The notes below the pieces were generated by a model that ran no database searches, was not told the DNA's origin, and was given only the letters and a program-made list of their open reading frames with translations. From NCBI GenBank assembly GCA_963736595.1, contig CAVTPG010000004.1:34649-98648 (forward strand): DNA of 64,000 nt, written 5' to 3'. A program made the position numbers and the translations under genes. Below are positions 17,533 to 27,063 of the stretch, piece after piece. Every line of letters starts with the position of its first letter. Positions within the stretch are counted from its first letter, which is position 1. Source of the DNA: Parapontixanthobacter sp963736595 (GTDB taxonomy: Bacteria; Pseudomonadota; Alphaproteobacteria; Sphingomonadales; Sphingomonadaceae).

Positions 17533-17822
17533 TATTCCTCGATAATCTCAACACCTTTCCAAAACGCGATGCGGTCCTTGATCTGCAAAGCGCCTTCTCT
17601 GGGGTCTGCGTAATACCAAGCGGCATCGGCGTTAGTTTCGCCGCCAACCGAGATCGAGTGATATTGCGCGGTGCCTTTCCACGGACAATGGCTGGTCGTG
17701 TCGCTGTCGCTCAGCACGTCGCTTTGCACATCGTCGCGCGGGAAATAGTGATTGCCTTCGACGACGACCGTGTCGCTGCTGCTCGCGATGGTCTGACCGT
17801 TCCATTTTGCAATTATGCTCAT
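17532..17822 (-). CDS. DUF427 family protein (intact copy)
   Basis: Product of 96 aa: MSIIAKWNGQTIASSSDTVVVEGNHYFPRDDV, TSHCPWKGTAQYHSI, AAWYYADPREGALQIKDRIAFWKGVEIIEE. This is the compact DUF427 beta fold with the conserved CPWKG and AW.Y..P motifs; function unknown. The left end of the 12.2-kb tandem repeat falls within its 3' part at about 17572, so the last residues lie outside the repeat and are missing from the second copy. Confidence 0.9.
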   Translation of the reverse strand: MSIIAKWNGQTIASSSDTVVVEGNHYFPRDDVQSDVLSDSDTTSHCPWKGTAQYHSISVGGETNADAAWYYADPREGALQIKDRIAFWKGVEIIEE

Positions 17823-17929
17823 TGCGGTATGTTCCTTTTGTGCTCAAAGCATGGGGTAGCATAATAGCGCGGCATATCGCGTAACAATCGACTGGCAAAT
17901 TTACCGATCGTTTCAGGAAGGCCGACATT

Positions 17930-19230
17930 TTGACTTATACAAGCGCCCGTTTCATCCGCCCGCTAGCTTTGGCTACTGCGGCCTTGTCCTTAACCGTTTC
18001 CGTGCAAGCGATGGCGCAATCGGTCGATGACGCGACCGCACGGCGATTGCAGAGAAAGCCCTGAACAATGCGCCGGTTTTCGATGGTCACAACGATGTGC
18101 CGTGGCAGCTTCGCGGACGGTTCCAGAACCAAATCAATGATTTCGACTTTGCCGATACGACTGACACCGCCGATGCGGCAACTGACCGCAATGCAATGCA
18201 CACCGATCTGGCGCGCTTGAAGCAGGGGAAAGTCGGCGCGCAATATTGGTCCGTTTTCGTGCCGGTCCGCTACACCGAACCGGAAGCGGTGCGCGCCACG
18301 CTGGAGCAGATCGATGTCACCCGCCGCCTGATTGCCAAATATCCTGACGATCTGGCTTTTGCGCTGACAGCTGACGATGTCGTCAAAGCAGTGCAGGACG
18401 GCAAGATCGCCTCGCTATTGGGCATAGAAGGCGGCCATTCGATCGGCTCCGATCTGGGCGTATTGCGGCAGATGTATGATCTGGGCGCGCGTTACATGAC
18501 GCTGACTCACTCGGCCAATACGCCGTGGGCCGACAGTTCGACCGACGCGCCGGAACATGGCGGCCTGACCGAATTCGGCAAGGACGTGGTGCGCGAAATG
18601 AACCGCATCGGGATGCTGGTCGATTTAAGCCATGTGAGCGAGGACACCATGCATGACACGCTGGATGTCGCACGCGCTCCGGTAATTTTCAGCCACTCCG
18701 GCGTGCGCGCTTTGAACGGTCATACGCGCAATGTTCCGGACAGCGTGTTGCAGCGACTGGCCGCCAATCGCGGCGTTATTATGATCGTCGGTTATCCCGC
18801 CTTCCTGAGCGAGAATGTGCGGCAATGGGGCGCGTTGCGCGATGCCGAACGCACTCGGTTCGAGGCGCTGTATCGCGGATTACCCGATCAGACCGAGGCG
18901 GCGATGGATGCGTGGCTGGCTGCCAATCCTTCGCCCGAAGCGACCATTGCCGACATGGCGGATCACATCGACCATGCGCGCGATCTGGCCGGGATCGACT
19001 ATATCGGTATCGGTGGAGATTATGACGGAATGCCGACGGGCCCGGTCGGAATGGAAGATGTGAGCGGCTATCCGGCCTTGTTCGAGGAATTGGCGCGGCG
19101 CGGTTATTCGCAAGCCGATCTGGAAAAAATTGCCTTTACCAACGCTTTGCGTGCTTTGCGCGAAGCAGAGGTTTATGCCGCTTCACAAGTGGGCGAGCCT
19201 ACAATCGAAACACAGCTCGTCACGGAGTAA
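17930..19230 (+). pseudogene. M19 membrane dipeptidase, copy 1 (signal peptide out of frame)
   Basis: Renal-dipeptidase-like zinc peptidase. From the TTG at 17930 (AGGAAGG upstream) a signal peptide is read (RPLALATAALSLTVSVQAMAQ), but this frame stops at 18062. The catalytic domain is one frame away: APVFDGHNDVPWQLRGRF with the HxD zinc ligands, LLGIEGGHSIG (Glu), FSHSGVRALNGHTRNVPD (His) and GIGGDYDGMPTG. The base missing is near 18050 (GCACGGCG versus GCACAGCGCG in copy 2). The first start codon in the catalytic frame (GTG 18097) lies after the HxD motif, so an active enzyme from this copy is unlikely unless the indel is a sequencing error. Confidence 0.82.
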
Positions 19231-19249
19231 AGGAGCGCAGGGCTTTCCT

Positions 19250-19477
19250 TTAGTCCTGCGCATCCAGTTCGGAGCCGCGTTTTAAGACCTCGTCGCCGTC
19301 TTCCTGCTTGATCAGGTAAGCGGGATTGTCCTCGTCGCCATCCTTGGTGACTTCGGTGCCTTGCAAGGTGCGCGTGACTTCCCGCTCGAAGCGTTCCGTG
19401 ATCTGGCCCTTGCCTTCACCATTGCCCCAGTTCCACTTGACGTATTGATCGGTCTGGAAGCTGTTTGCATTACTCAT
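19250..19477 (-). CDS. DUF2945 (HVA1/TUDOR-like) protein, copy 1
   Basis: Product of 75 aa: FQTDQYVKWNWGNGEGKGQITERFEREVTRTLQGTEVTKDGDEDNPAYLIKQEDGDEVLKRGSEL. This is the small SH3/TUDOR-like family also called hypervirulence-associated. Function in bacteria unknown. The protein is identical to copy 2; a 1-bp indel changes only the stop codon (TAA here, TGA there). Confidence 0.88.
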   Translation of the reverse strand: MSNANSFQTDQYVKWNWGNGEGKGQITERFEREVTRTLQGTEVTKDGDEDNPAYLIKQEDGDEVLKRGSELDAQD

Positions 19478-19518
19478 GTGTCGTACTCGAAAGGTTGGTC
19501 AGCAGTTCGGACAGGCGC

Positions 19519-19818
19519 TCAATCGCCAGGTGCGACGACACCATCGGCATCGGTGCCAGCCTCATCGACGCCATCACTTTCGCCCATCAAAATGGAATCG
19601 GTGCCGGTATCGTCATCTTCCTGTGAAGAAATCTTACCGCTGACAGTCGCTTCTTCCTCGACATCGCCTTGCATCATCGCGGGGATGATCCACACCATCG
19701 ACATCAAAAGGATGGCGAACAGCGTTCCTGCCACCAGAACCCAGCGCACTACGCCTTCTTTCGAGCCGCCGCTGGCTTCCATTTCGCTGACATGGGTTTC
19801 CTCGCCTTCACGGTGCAT
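19519..19818 (-). CDS. Hypothetical single-pass membrane protein, copy 1
   Basis: Product of 99 aa from the ATG at 19818. A short charged N-terminus (MHREGEETHVSEMEASGGS) precedes one membrane helix (VLVAGTLFAILLMSMVWIIPAMM). A very acidic tail rich in Asp/Glu/Gly follows, probably periplasmic. No family recognised. An EcfG-like element lies just upstream at 19862-19886. The protein is identical in copy 2. Confidence 0.65.
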   Translation of the reverse strand: MHREGEETHVSEMEASGGSKEGVVRWVLVAGTLFAILLMSMVWIIPAMMQGDVEEEATVSGKISSQEDDDTGTDSILMGESDGVDEAGTDADGVVAPGD

Positions 19819-19861
19819 CGATAATATCCTTGATTTGTTTCGATCCCGACTGTGCCACACT

Positions 19862-19886
19862 TACGATTTCAAGTCACGCGGGTTCC
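19862..19886 (-). promoter_or_regulatory. Possible EcfG-type promoter (copy 1)
   Basis: On the minus strand GGAAC (19882-19886), a 16-nt spacer and CGTA (19862-19865) lie about 44 bp upstream of the acidic membrane protein ATG. One base differs from the GGAAC-N16/17-CGTT consensus. The same element recurs in copy 2 near 32074-32098. Confidence 0.4.
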
Positions 19887-19926
19887 CTGCGCCCGCCTTC
19901 GCGAAAAGAGCAAAGGCAAATCGCAC

Positions 19927-20751
19927 TCAATCGCGCAGCAGATCGTTGATTGCGGTCTTGGAGCGGGTCTGTTCATCCACGGTTTTCACAATCACTGCGC
20001 AGGCCAGCGACGGCCCGCCATCGGCAGCTGGCAAAGTGCCGGGAACGACCACCGAGTAAGGCGGAAGCGAGCCGCGTGTGATCTGGCCGCTGTTCCGGTC
20101 CACGATCTTGGTCGATTGGGTGATGAACACGCCCATCGCGACGACGCAGCCCTCGCCCACGATAACGCCTTCGACGATTTCGCTGCGCGCTCCGATAAAG
20201 CAATTGTCGCCGATAATGGTCGGGTTGGCCTGCATCGGTTCCAGCACGCCGCCGATCCCGGTGCCGGCGGAAATGTGGCAATTCTTGCCGATCTGAGCGC
20301 ATGATCCGATCGAGGCCCAGGTATCGACCATCGTTCCCTCGCCAACATAAGCACCGATATTGACGAAGCTGGGCATCAGAACGGTATTCTTCCCGATGTA
20401 AGCGCCCGCCCGAGCGATTGCCCCTGGCACGACGCGGAAGCCCGCTTTGCGAAACTGCGCATCGTCCCAACCTGCAAATTTGCTCGGCACCTTGTCAAAT
20501 GCGGGATGCCCTGCGCTACCGCCATCCATGACTTGATTATCGTTCAAGCGAAACGATAGCAAAACGGCCTTTTTCAGCCATTGATTGACTTGCCACCCGC
20601 CCTTGCCATCGGGCTGCGCAACCCGCGCGCTGCCATCATCGAGCATGGCCAGCGCCGCCTCGACCGCTTGCCGCACGTCTTGGCTGTCAGGGGTGACATC
20701 GGCGCGATGCTCCCAGGCCTGTTCGATAGTGCTGGCTAGCTGCTGGCTCAT
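19927..20751 (-). CDS. dapD: Tetrahydrodipicolinate N-succinyltransferase, copy 1
   Basis: Makes N-succinyl-L-2-amino-6-oxopimelate from tetrahydrodipicolinate and succinyl-CoA in the DAP/lysine pathway. It is 274 aa, typical. An N-terminal helical domain (residues 1-100) leads into the left-handed beta-helix with hexapeptide repeats: GAYIGKNTVLMPSFVNIGAYVGEGTMVDTWASIGSCAQIGKNCHISAGTGIGGVLEP and CFIGARSEIVEGVIVGEGCVVAMGVFI. It differs from copy 2 by one residue (Thr7 versus Ile7). Divergent from the S8 protease gene. Confidence 0.97.
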   Translation of the reverse strand: MSQQLASTIEQAWEHRADVTPDSQDVRQAVEAALAMLDDGSARVAQPDGKGGWQVNQWLKKAVLLSFRLNDNQVMDGGSAGHPAFDKVPSKFAGWDDAQFRKAGFRVVPGAIARAGAYIGKNTVLMPSFVNIGAYVGEGTMVDTWASIGSCAQIGKNCHISAGTGIGGVLEPMQANPTIIGDNCFIGARSEIVEGVIVGEGCVVAMGVFITQSTKIVDRNSGQITRGSLPPYSVVVPGTLPAADGGPSLACAVIVKTVDEQTRSKTAINDLLRD

Positions 20752-20925
20752 GGCTGTCGGTCCTCTCTGGATGCGCGAAATTGTAAAAGGCTGTTGCCGA
20801 TGTCCTGACTTATGCGCGTAAGCGACGCAAGGCCAAGAATGCCTAACCCCGGCTTAATTCGTTGTTCACCCGTATCGGTCATGGTGTTAACCGCAATTCC
20901 GGGATCACGAGGTCGTTTAACGCTC

Positions 20926-23325
20926 ATGCATATTTCCAAGACACGTCCCGGTCGAATGTCGGCGCGATTTTACCGCATGCCGCTTATCGCCTCCACCATG
21001 CTGTTGGCAGCGTGTGGCGGCGGAGGCGGCAATGTGGCGAGCGTACCGCGACCTGTTCCCGTTCCGACACCAACCCCTAGCCCCGCGCCAACGCCGCCGC
21101 CCACCACAGGCTTCGACACGGCAGAAGTGCGCCGCTCGGACGGACCGGACTTCCACAACGCAATTCAGGCATGGACCGACGGGTTTACTGGACGCGACAC
21201 GACCATTGCCATCATCGACACCGGGATCGACACCGACAATCCCGAATTTGCGGGTCGTATCAATGCGGCCTCACGCGATGTCGCGGGTAACAATACGGTC
21301 GAAGCGGCAGACGATCACGGCACGAATATCGCGCTGGTCGCTGCCGCAGCGCGCGATGACAAGGGCGTCATCGGTATCGCTTACGAGGCCGATATTCTGG
21401 CCATTCGCACTGATCGCCCCGGTAGCTGCAACACGCAAAGCGATGCGCAATTGGATGGGTGCATCTTCTTCGACAGCGACATTGCCCGCGGCGTCGATAT
21501 TGCTGTCGATAATGGTGCGCGGGTGATCAATCTGTCGCTTGGCGGTTCCGCGCCCAGCAGTTCGCTGCGCACCGCGATTGAGCGTGCGGCGCAGGCGGGC
21601 GTCGTGATTGTCGTATCGGCCGGTAACGATGGCGATGGCAGCAATCCCGATATCGATCCGGACCAGCCCGATCCGTTTCCGCAAGGCTTAATCGATGTTG
21701 GCGGCGGTCATTTGATCATCGTTGGATCGGTCGATGACACTGGCACGATCTCCGGGTTTTCCAACAAAGCGGGCGATCTGGCTGCATCCTTCATCACCGC
21801 GCGCGGCGAGCGCATTTGCTGCATCTACGAGAACGGGGAAATTCAGGTAACTGAGGAAAATGGACAGCAATTCGTCACGCTGTTTTCCGGGACCAGCTTT
21901 TCCGCTCCGCAAGTTGCAGGCGCAGTGGCGCTGATCGCGCAGGCCTTTCCCAATCTGACCGGCGCAGAGATCGTTACGCTGCTACTGGACACAGCGCGCG
22001 ATGCCGGTGCCGCCGGGACAGACCCGATTTATGGCACGGGCATTCTCGACATTGGCGCAGCTTTATCCCCGCAAGGCGCGACCTCGCTCGCCGGGACGGA
22101 CCGCGCTTTGGCCATCGGCGACCTGACCGCCGTGACTTCGCCTGCGATGGGCGATGCCCTTACCAAAGGCACGCTTTCTACGATTGTCACCGATCGCTAT
22201 GATAGGCCCTACTCAGTCGATCTGGCCGCTGGCAGCAGGCGCGCATCGATCCAGCCCCGATTGCGGAACGTGCTTGAGCAGCGGACCCGGCAAATTGGGG
22301 GCAGCGATGGGCCGCTAAGCCTTGCCGTGACGCTGGATCAAGGCGAGGTTTGGGATCAGCGGTCGCTCGGCAATGAGCGATCTCGTATCGCGCCTTTGCA
22401 AATCACCCGCGACGGGGCCGAACAATCCCGGATTTTGGCTGCAACGGTGGCTTTGCGCCTCTCACCGGAAACCCAGGTCGGCCTGGGCTTTGCGCGCTCC
22501 GGAGACGGAATTGTTGCGCAATTACAAGGGCAATCACGCCCGGCTTTCATGATTGCCAGCGAGGCGCGTGGCGATGATGGCTTTATTGCGCAAGGCGATA
22601 TGGCACTGGCCGTGCGGCGCAAAATTGGCAAATGGGGCTTCACATTAAGCGCGGAAAACGGCGCAGTTTGGCTGGATGAAGGCCGTGCGGCGCTGGGCCG
22701 GATCGATCCGTTTGACGAGCGTTACGGCCTTACCCGGTTCGGATTGAGCGCGGACCGCCGGTGGGGTAATCTCGAAACCTCGGTGGGTCTGAACTGGCTT
22801 TCCGAAGACGGCACAATTTTGGGCGCAAAGTTCACCGATGCGCTTGGTGCGGCAGGCAGCGACACGGTGTTTTTCGACGCCAGATCGGCTTACGCCATTG
22901 GCCAAAACATCAGGATCGGTGCCGGTTTCCGCCAAGGTTTCACGCGAGCCCAGCGGCAAGGTCTGGTCGGCCAGAAATCCGACTTTACCAGCCGCGCGTG
23001 GAGCTTCGATGTTACCAAATACGGACTGTTCCAGCAGCACGATTCCCTCGGTTTCCGCGTGTCACAGCCGCTTCGCGTGGAAAGCGGCGGCCTTAATCTG
23101 GATGTTCCGGTTAGCTTCGATTTCGCGACTGAAACTGCCGGTTTTGCGACACGCCGCCTCTCATTGTCGCCCGAAGGCCGCGAAGTCACGGGAGAGCTTG
23201 CCTGGACCGGATATCTGCTCGGCGGTCAAACCAGTGCCAGCGCTTTTTACCGCCGGGAACCCGGTCATATCAAAGACTTGGGCGACGATATCGGCGTAGC
23301 GGTCCGGTGGAACAAGCAGTTCTGA
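20926..23325 (+). CDS. S8 family autotransporter serine protease, copy 1
   Basis: Product of 799 aa. A lipoprotein-like signal ends LLAAC (Cys30), followed by a Pro/Thr linker. The subtilisin domain has Asp98 (AIIDTGIDTDNPEFAG), His131 (DDHGTNIA), Asn234 (SAGNDGDG) and Ser324 (SGTSFSAPQVAGAVAL). A passenger tail and a C-terminal 12-strand-like autotransporter barrel end in Phe (RWNKQF). The ATG at 20926 is preferred; an upstream in-frame extension exists only in this copy and is destroyed by a 1-bp difference in copy 2. This gene carries most of the amino-acid differences between the copies (about eight). Confidence 0.9.
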   Translation: MHISKTRPGRMSARFYRMPLIASTMLLAACGGGGGNVASVPRPVPVPTPTPSPAPTPPPTTGFDTAEVRRSDGPDFHNAIQAWTDGFTGRDTTIAIIDTGIDTDNPEFAGRINAASRDVAGNNTVEAADDHGTNIALVAAAARDDKGVIGIAYEADILAIRTDRPGSCNTQSDAQLDGCIFFDSDIARGVDIAVDNGARVINLSLGGSAPSSSLRTAIERAAQAGVVIVVSAGNDGDGSNPDIDPDQPDPFPQGLIDVGGGHLIIVGSVDDTGTISGFSNKAGDLAASFITARGERICCIYENGEIQVTEENGQQFVTLFSGTSFSAPQVAGAVALIAQAFPNLTGAEIVTLLLDTARDAGAAGTDPIYGTGILDIGAALSPQGATSLAGTDRALAIGDLTAVTSPAMGDALTKGTLSTIVTDRYDRPYSVDLAAGSRRASIQPRLRNVLEQRTRQIGGSDGPLSLAVTLDQGEVWDQRSLGNERSRIAPLQITRDGAEQSRILAATVALRLSPETQVGLGFARSGDGIVAQLQGQSRPAFMIASEARGDDGFIAQGDMALAVRRKIGKWGFTLSAENGAVWLDEGRAALGRIDPFDERYGLTRFGLSADRRWGNLETSVGLNWLSEDGTILGAKFTDALGAAGSDTVFFDARSAYAIGQNIRIGAGFRQGFTRAQRQGLVGQKSDFTSRAWSFDVTKYGLFQQHDSLGFRVSQPLRVESGGLNLDVPVSFDFATETAGFATRRLSLSPEGREVTGELAWTGYLLGGQTSASAFYRREPGHIKDLGDDIGVAVRWNKQF

Positions 23326-23430
23326 AGCGCCAAAAATCGCGCAAATTAAAAGCGTCCACAACGGCACCGAAACGGTACCAAGGCGAACCGAGCGTGCCTT
23401 AACCGAAGGCGACGCCTCACTTCCGGGCCT

Positions 23431-24510
23431 TTAATCCAGCCCAGCTTTTTGTGCGAAGCCATACGCTGTCATCACCAGCGGTTTGACTCGCTCCGACATG
23501 GTCTTGGCATGAGCTGAAGATGCCGTGCCATCGATGACCCGCTTCTTGATCCCCTGCATGATCCCGGCCAGCCGGAACAGATTGTAAGCAAAGTACCAAT
23601 CCATCGGCGGCACATCAAAGCCGGTTCGCGCAATGTAGCGCGCCACGGCTTCCTCGCGCGTCGGAATGCCCAGCGCCGCATGATCCAACCCGCCGATCCC
23701 GGCGCGGCCATCGGGCGGATTGACCCAGTTCAGCATCAGGTAGGAAAAATCCGCAATCGGATCGCCCAGCGTCGATAATTCCCAATCGAGCACCGCAATG
23801 ACACGTGGCTCGTCCGCTGCAAAAATCATGTTGTCGAGCCGGTAATCGCCATGCACGATGCCGCTCGCTTGTTGCGGCGGAATGGTCTGCGCCAGCCAGT
23901 CAATCATCCGGTCCATTTCCGGAATGCTCTCGGTCTCCGACAACTTGTATTGCTTGGACCAGCGAGCCACTTGCCGCGCGCAATAATCGGTCGGCTTGCC
24001 GTAATCCGCCATCCCGATCTCGTCGGGCTTTTTCAAATGCAGATCCGCCATCGTGTCGATCATCGCATGGTAAATTTCGCGCCGCTGATCGGGCGTGTAA
24101 TCGGGCAAAGCCCCGTTCCAGAGCGATCGTCCGTCTGCCATATCCATGACAAAAAACATGGAGCCAAGCACATCGGCATCCTCGCACAGGCCATAGGTTT
24201 TCGGCACGGGAAAGCCGCTTGGATAGAGCGCCGTCATGGCCTTGTATTCGCGATCCACCGCATGAGCCGATGGCAGCAATTTGCCGAAGGGCTGACGCCG
24301 CAGCACATAAGATTTCGCAGGCGTATCGATCCGGTAAGTCGGGTTGCTTTGCCCGCCCTTAAATTTGGTGATCGTCATCGGCCCGGCAAAGCCTTCGACA
24401 TGGGCATTCATCCACGCCGTCAGCGCGCCCTCGTCCAGCCTGTCGGCCTCCGGCACCGCCACCGTGCCGACCATTTCCGCCTCGTAATCGATTGCCGTGT
24501 CATCTGCCAT
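23431..24510 (-). CDS. APH/ACAD10-like phosphotransferase, copy 1
   Basis: Product of 359 aa with the aminoglycoside-phosphotransferase-like kinase fold found beside acyl-CoA dehydrogenases. Landmarks: MTITKFKGGQSNPTYRI (nucleotide loop), YVLRRQPFGKLLPSAHAVDREYK (Lys/Glu), GIVHGDYRLDNMIF (catalytic Asp and Asn) and AVLDWELSTLGDPIADF (metal Asp). Homologues are thought to phosphorylate hydroxyacyl-CoAs before dehydration. Its ATG overlaps the stop of the alcohol dehydrogenase gene (ATGA). It differs from copy 2 in two residues, including the last (Asp versus Asn). Confidence 0.88.
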   Translation of the reverse strand: MADDTAIDYEAEMVGTVAVPEADRLDEGALTAWMNAHVEGFAGPMTITKFKGGQSNPTYRIDTPAKSYVLRRQPFGKLLPSAHAVDREYKAMTALYPSGFPVPKTYGLCEDADVLGSMFFVMDMADGRSLWNGALPDYTPDQRREIYHAMIDTMADLHLKKPDEIGMADYGKPTDYCARQVARWSKQYKLSETESIPEMDRMIDWLAQTIPPQQASGIVHGDYRLDNMIFAADEPRVIAVLDWELSTLGDPIADFSYLMLNWVNPPDGRAGIGGLDHAALGIPTREEAVARYIARTGFDVPPMDWYFAYNLFRLAGIMQGIKKRVIDGTASSAHAKTMSERVKPLVMTAYGFAQKAGLD

Positions 24511-25595
24511 CAGTCGAACACCACCACACTGCGCGCGCTATGCCCTTCGCGCAATTTGTCGAACCCTTCATTCACTTGGTCGAGGCTGATCCGCTCGGCA
24601 ATGATCGTATCGAGGTCGAGCAGCCCGCGCATATAGAAATCGACCAGCCGCGGCAGATCGACCGGAAAGTGGTTCATGCCCATGATCGCGCCTTGCAATT
24701 TCTTGCCCGACAGCAAGTCCATCGCGCCCAATCCGACTTTGCAATCCAGCGGCATCATGCCCAGAATGGTCGCCGTTCCGCCGCGTTTCAGCACGCCGAC
24801 CGCCAGCTTGGCCGAGGCCGACCGACCGACCGCTTCGATCGCGTGATCGACGCCGCCACCTGACAATTTCACGATTTGCTCGACCGCATCATCGGCCAGC
24901 GCATCGACGGTGTGCGTTGCGCCCAGCACCTTCGCCAATTCGCGCTTTTCCGGCAGCGGATCGGCAGCGATGACTTTGCCCGCTCCGGCAATTTTGGCGG
25001 CATTGACGACCGCCAGCCCAACCCCGCCGCACCCGATAACCGCCACGGTTTCGCCCGGTACCAGCTTGCAGGCATTGAAGATCGCGCCCGCTCCGGTGGT
25101 TACGGCGCAGCCGATGATCGCGGCCCGGTCGAGCGGCATATCCTTGTCGATCGCGACGCAGGCGTGTTCGTGGATCAGCATTTGTTCGGATAGCGCTGAC
25201 AAGTTCAGCATCTGGCTAACGGCTTGGTCACCGCGCATCAGCCGAGAGGCTTCGGTTTTGCCGCGCCGCGTGTCTCCGCCCAGGCACAGGGCCATGCGCC
25301 CCGTCACGCAAAACTCGCAATGCCCGCAAAAGGCCGACAGGCAAGAAACGACATGATCGCCGGGTTTGACGGTCTTAACTTCGCTGCCGACCGCCTTCAC
25401 GATGCCCGCCGCCTCATGACCCGGCACACACGGCATGGCGTGCGGATAAGTGCCTTCGATGAAGTGCAGGTCCGAATGGCACAGCCCGCACGCTTTGGTA
25501 TCGATCAGGACTTCGTGCGGCGCAGGCTCGCCCAGCGTGATGTCGTCGATGACGAGCGGCTGTCCGGCCTGTTCGAGAATGGCAGCGCGTGGCAT
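24510..25595 (-). CDS. Zn-dependent alcohol dehydrogenase, copy 1
   Basis: Product of 361 aa, medium-chain dehydrogenase. Catalytic zinc ligands are C36 (with C39, H40 in GLCHSD) and H60/E61 (GHEAAG). Structural zinc is bound by C90, C93, C96 and C104. The NAD-binding Rossmann motif is VIGCGGVGLAVVNAAKIAGAGKVIAAD. It is translationally coupled to the phosphotransferase, so it probably acts on an alcohol intermediate of the same acyl-CoA pathway; the substrate is unknown. The protein appears identical in copy 2. Confidence 0.92.
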   Translation of the reverse strand: MPRAAILEQAGQPLVIDDITLGEPAPHEVLIDTKACGLCHSDLHFIEGTYPHAMPCVPGHEAAGIVKAVGSEVKTVKPGDHVVSCLSAFCGHCEFCVTGRMALCLGGDTRRGKTEASRLMRGDQAVSQMLNLSALSEQMLIHEHACVAIDKDMPLDRAAIIGCAVTTGAGAIFNACKLVPGETVAVIGCGGVGLAVVNAAKIAGAGKVIAADPLPEKRELAKVLGATHTVDALADDAVEQIVKLSGGGVDHAIEAVGRSASAKLAVGVLKRGGTATILGMMPLDCKVGLGAMDLLSGKKLQGAIMGMNHFPVDLPRLVDFYMRGLLDLDTIIAERISLDQVNEGFDKLREGHSARSVVVFD

Positions 25596-25642
25596 TTTTG
25601 CTCCTTATTCCCCTCACTTCTGCGAGGGTTGCGTTTGTTAAA

Positions 25643-26968
25643 TCAAGCCGCCGCAGTTGCCGCTGCGCTGCCGCCGCCGCTCCCTGCAGCCATGCCTTCG
25701 CCCATCGTGCGGCCCGATCCGTCGGGATTGGGTGCGTGGCGGGCAAATTCGATGCGAGCAATGGCGCGTTCATGCACTTCGTCGGGACCATCGGCCAGCC
25801 GCAGCGTCCGCTGATGGGCATAGGCCTGCGCCAGACCGTAATCGTCCGACACGCCGCCGCCGCCATGTGCCTGAATGGCGTTGTCGATAATGCGCAGCGC
25901 CATATTCGGGGCCTGCACCTTGATCATAGCAATTTCCTGCGCTGCGGCCTTGTTGCCGACCTTGTCCATCATGTCAGCGGCCTTCAGGCACAGGAGGCGC
26001 GTCATATCGATGTCGATGCGAGCCTGCGCGATGCGATGCTCCCAGATCGAATGTTTGTAGATCGGCTTGCCAAACGCCTCGCGCGATTGCAGGCGGCTGG
26101 CCATTTTTGCGATGGCTTCCTCGGCCACGCCAATGGTGCGCATACAATGGTGAATGCGGCCCGGTCCAAGGCGCCCTTGCGCGATTTCGAACCCGCGTCC
26201 CTCGCCCAGCAGCATGGCGGAAGTGGGCACGCGCACATCCTTCAATTCGATTTCCATGTGGCCATGCGGCGCATCGTCATAGCCGAACACCGGCAAGTGG
26301 CGCAGAATGTCCACACCCGGCGCATCAAGCGGCATCAACACCATCGATTGCTGTTGGTGACGGTTGGCCTCGAAGTCGGTCTTGCCCATCACGATTGCCA
26401 CTTTGCAGCGCGGATCGCCCGCTCCGCTGGACCACCATTTGCGGCCATTGATGACGTATTCATCGCCCTCCTGCTTGATCGAGCATTCGACATTGGTGGC
26501 ATCGGACGAGGCCACTTGCGGCTCGGTCATCAGAAAGGCGGAGCGGATTTCACCGTTCATCAGCGGCCCAAGATACTGCTCTTTCTGCTCGGCCGTGCCG
26601 TAGCGATGCAGCACTTCCATATTGCCGGTGTCGGGCGCGGAGCAATTGAAGACTTCGCTGGCCCAGCCGATGCGGCCCATTTCTTCGGCGCACAGCGCAT
26701 ATTCCAGATTGGTGAGGCCCGGACCTTCGAATTCATAACTGTCATCGACGTGATTGTGGCTGGAATTGCGCGGCGGCATGAACAGGTTCCAGATGCCCGC
26801 GTCCTTCGCCTTGGCTTTCATGTCCTCGACGATCTGGATCACTTTCCAGCGTTCGCCTGCCGCATCCTGACTGGCGTAAGTCGGCATATTCGGGCGGACA
26901 TTGGCTTCGATGAAGTCGCGCACCCGATTGCGCCAATATTGCTGCCGTTCGGTGGGTTCGAAATCCAT
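25643..26968 (-). CDS. Acyl-CoA dehydrogenase (441 aa), copy 1
   Basis: FAD-dependent enzyme of the ACAD10/11-like group that accompanies the APH-type kinase. Landmarks: LCAEEMGRIGWASEVFNCSAPDTGNMEVLHRYGT, FLMTEPQVASSDATNVECSI (FAD/substrate loop), GRKWWSSGAGDPRC and the C-terminal IQAHGGGGVSDDYGLAQAYAHQRTLRLADGPDEVH. A Gly/Ala-rich tail closes the protein. Same strand as ADH and phosphotransferase, 47 bp upstream of ADH, so one operon is likely. The protein appears identical in copy 2. Confidence 0.93.
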   Translation of the reverse strand: MDFEPTERQQYWRNRVRDFIEANVRPNMPTYASQDAAGERWKVIQIVEDMKAKAKDAGIWNLFMPPRNSSHNHVDDSYEFEGPGLTNLEYALCAEEMGRIGWASEVFNCSAPDTGNMEVLHRYGTAEQKEQYLGPLMNGEIRSAFLMTEPQVASSDATNVECSIKQEGDEYVINGRKWWSSGAGDPRCKVAIVMGKTDFEANRHQQQSMVLMPLDAPGVDILRHLPVFGYDDAPHGHMEIELKDVRVPTSAMLLGEGRGFEIAQGRLGPGRIHHCMRTIGVAEEAIAKMASRLQSREAFGKPIYKHSIWEHRIAQARIDIDMTRLLCLKAADMMDKVGNKAAAQEIAMIKVQAPNMALRIIDNAIQAHGGGGVSDDYGLAQAYAHQRTLRLADGPDEVHERAIARIEFARHAPNPDGSGRTMGEGMAAGSGGGSAAATAAA

Positions 26969-27063
26969 CTTTATGTCCTTTGTAAAGCTGCGTTGCAGTC
27001 ATCAGTGGCAGAGTGAAACCGATGCGCCAAGTGATGATTTGCGCTTTTTCCGCTGTCCCTACC

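Noticed and set aside
25589..27016. Long open frame (475 codons) on the plus strand opposite the acyl-CoA dehydrogenase, repeated at 37803-39230
   Set aside because: It mirrors the real gene on the other strand, has His/Arg/Ala-rich composition typical of antisense frames in GC-rich DNA, and no recognisable motif.
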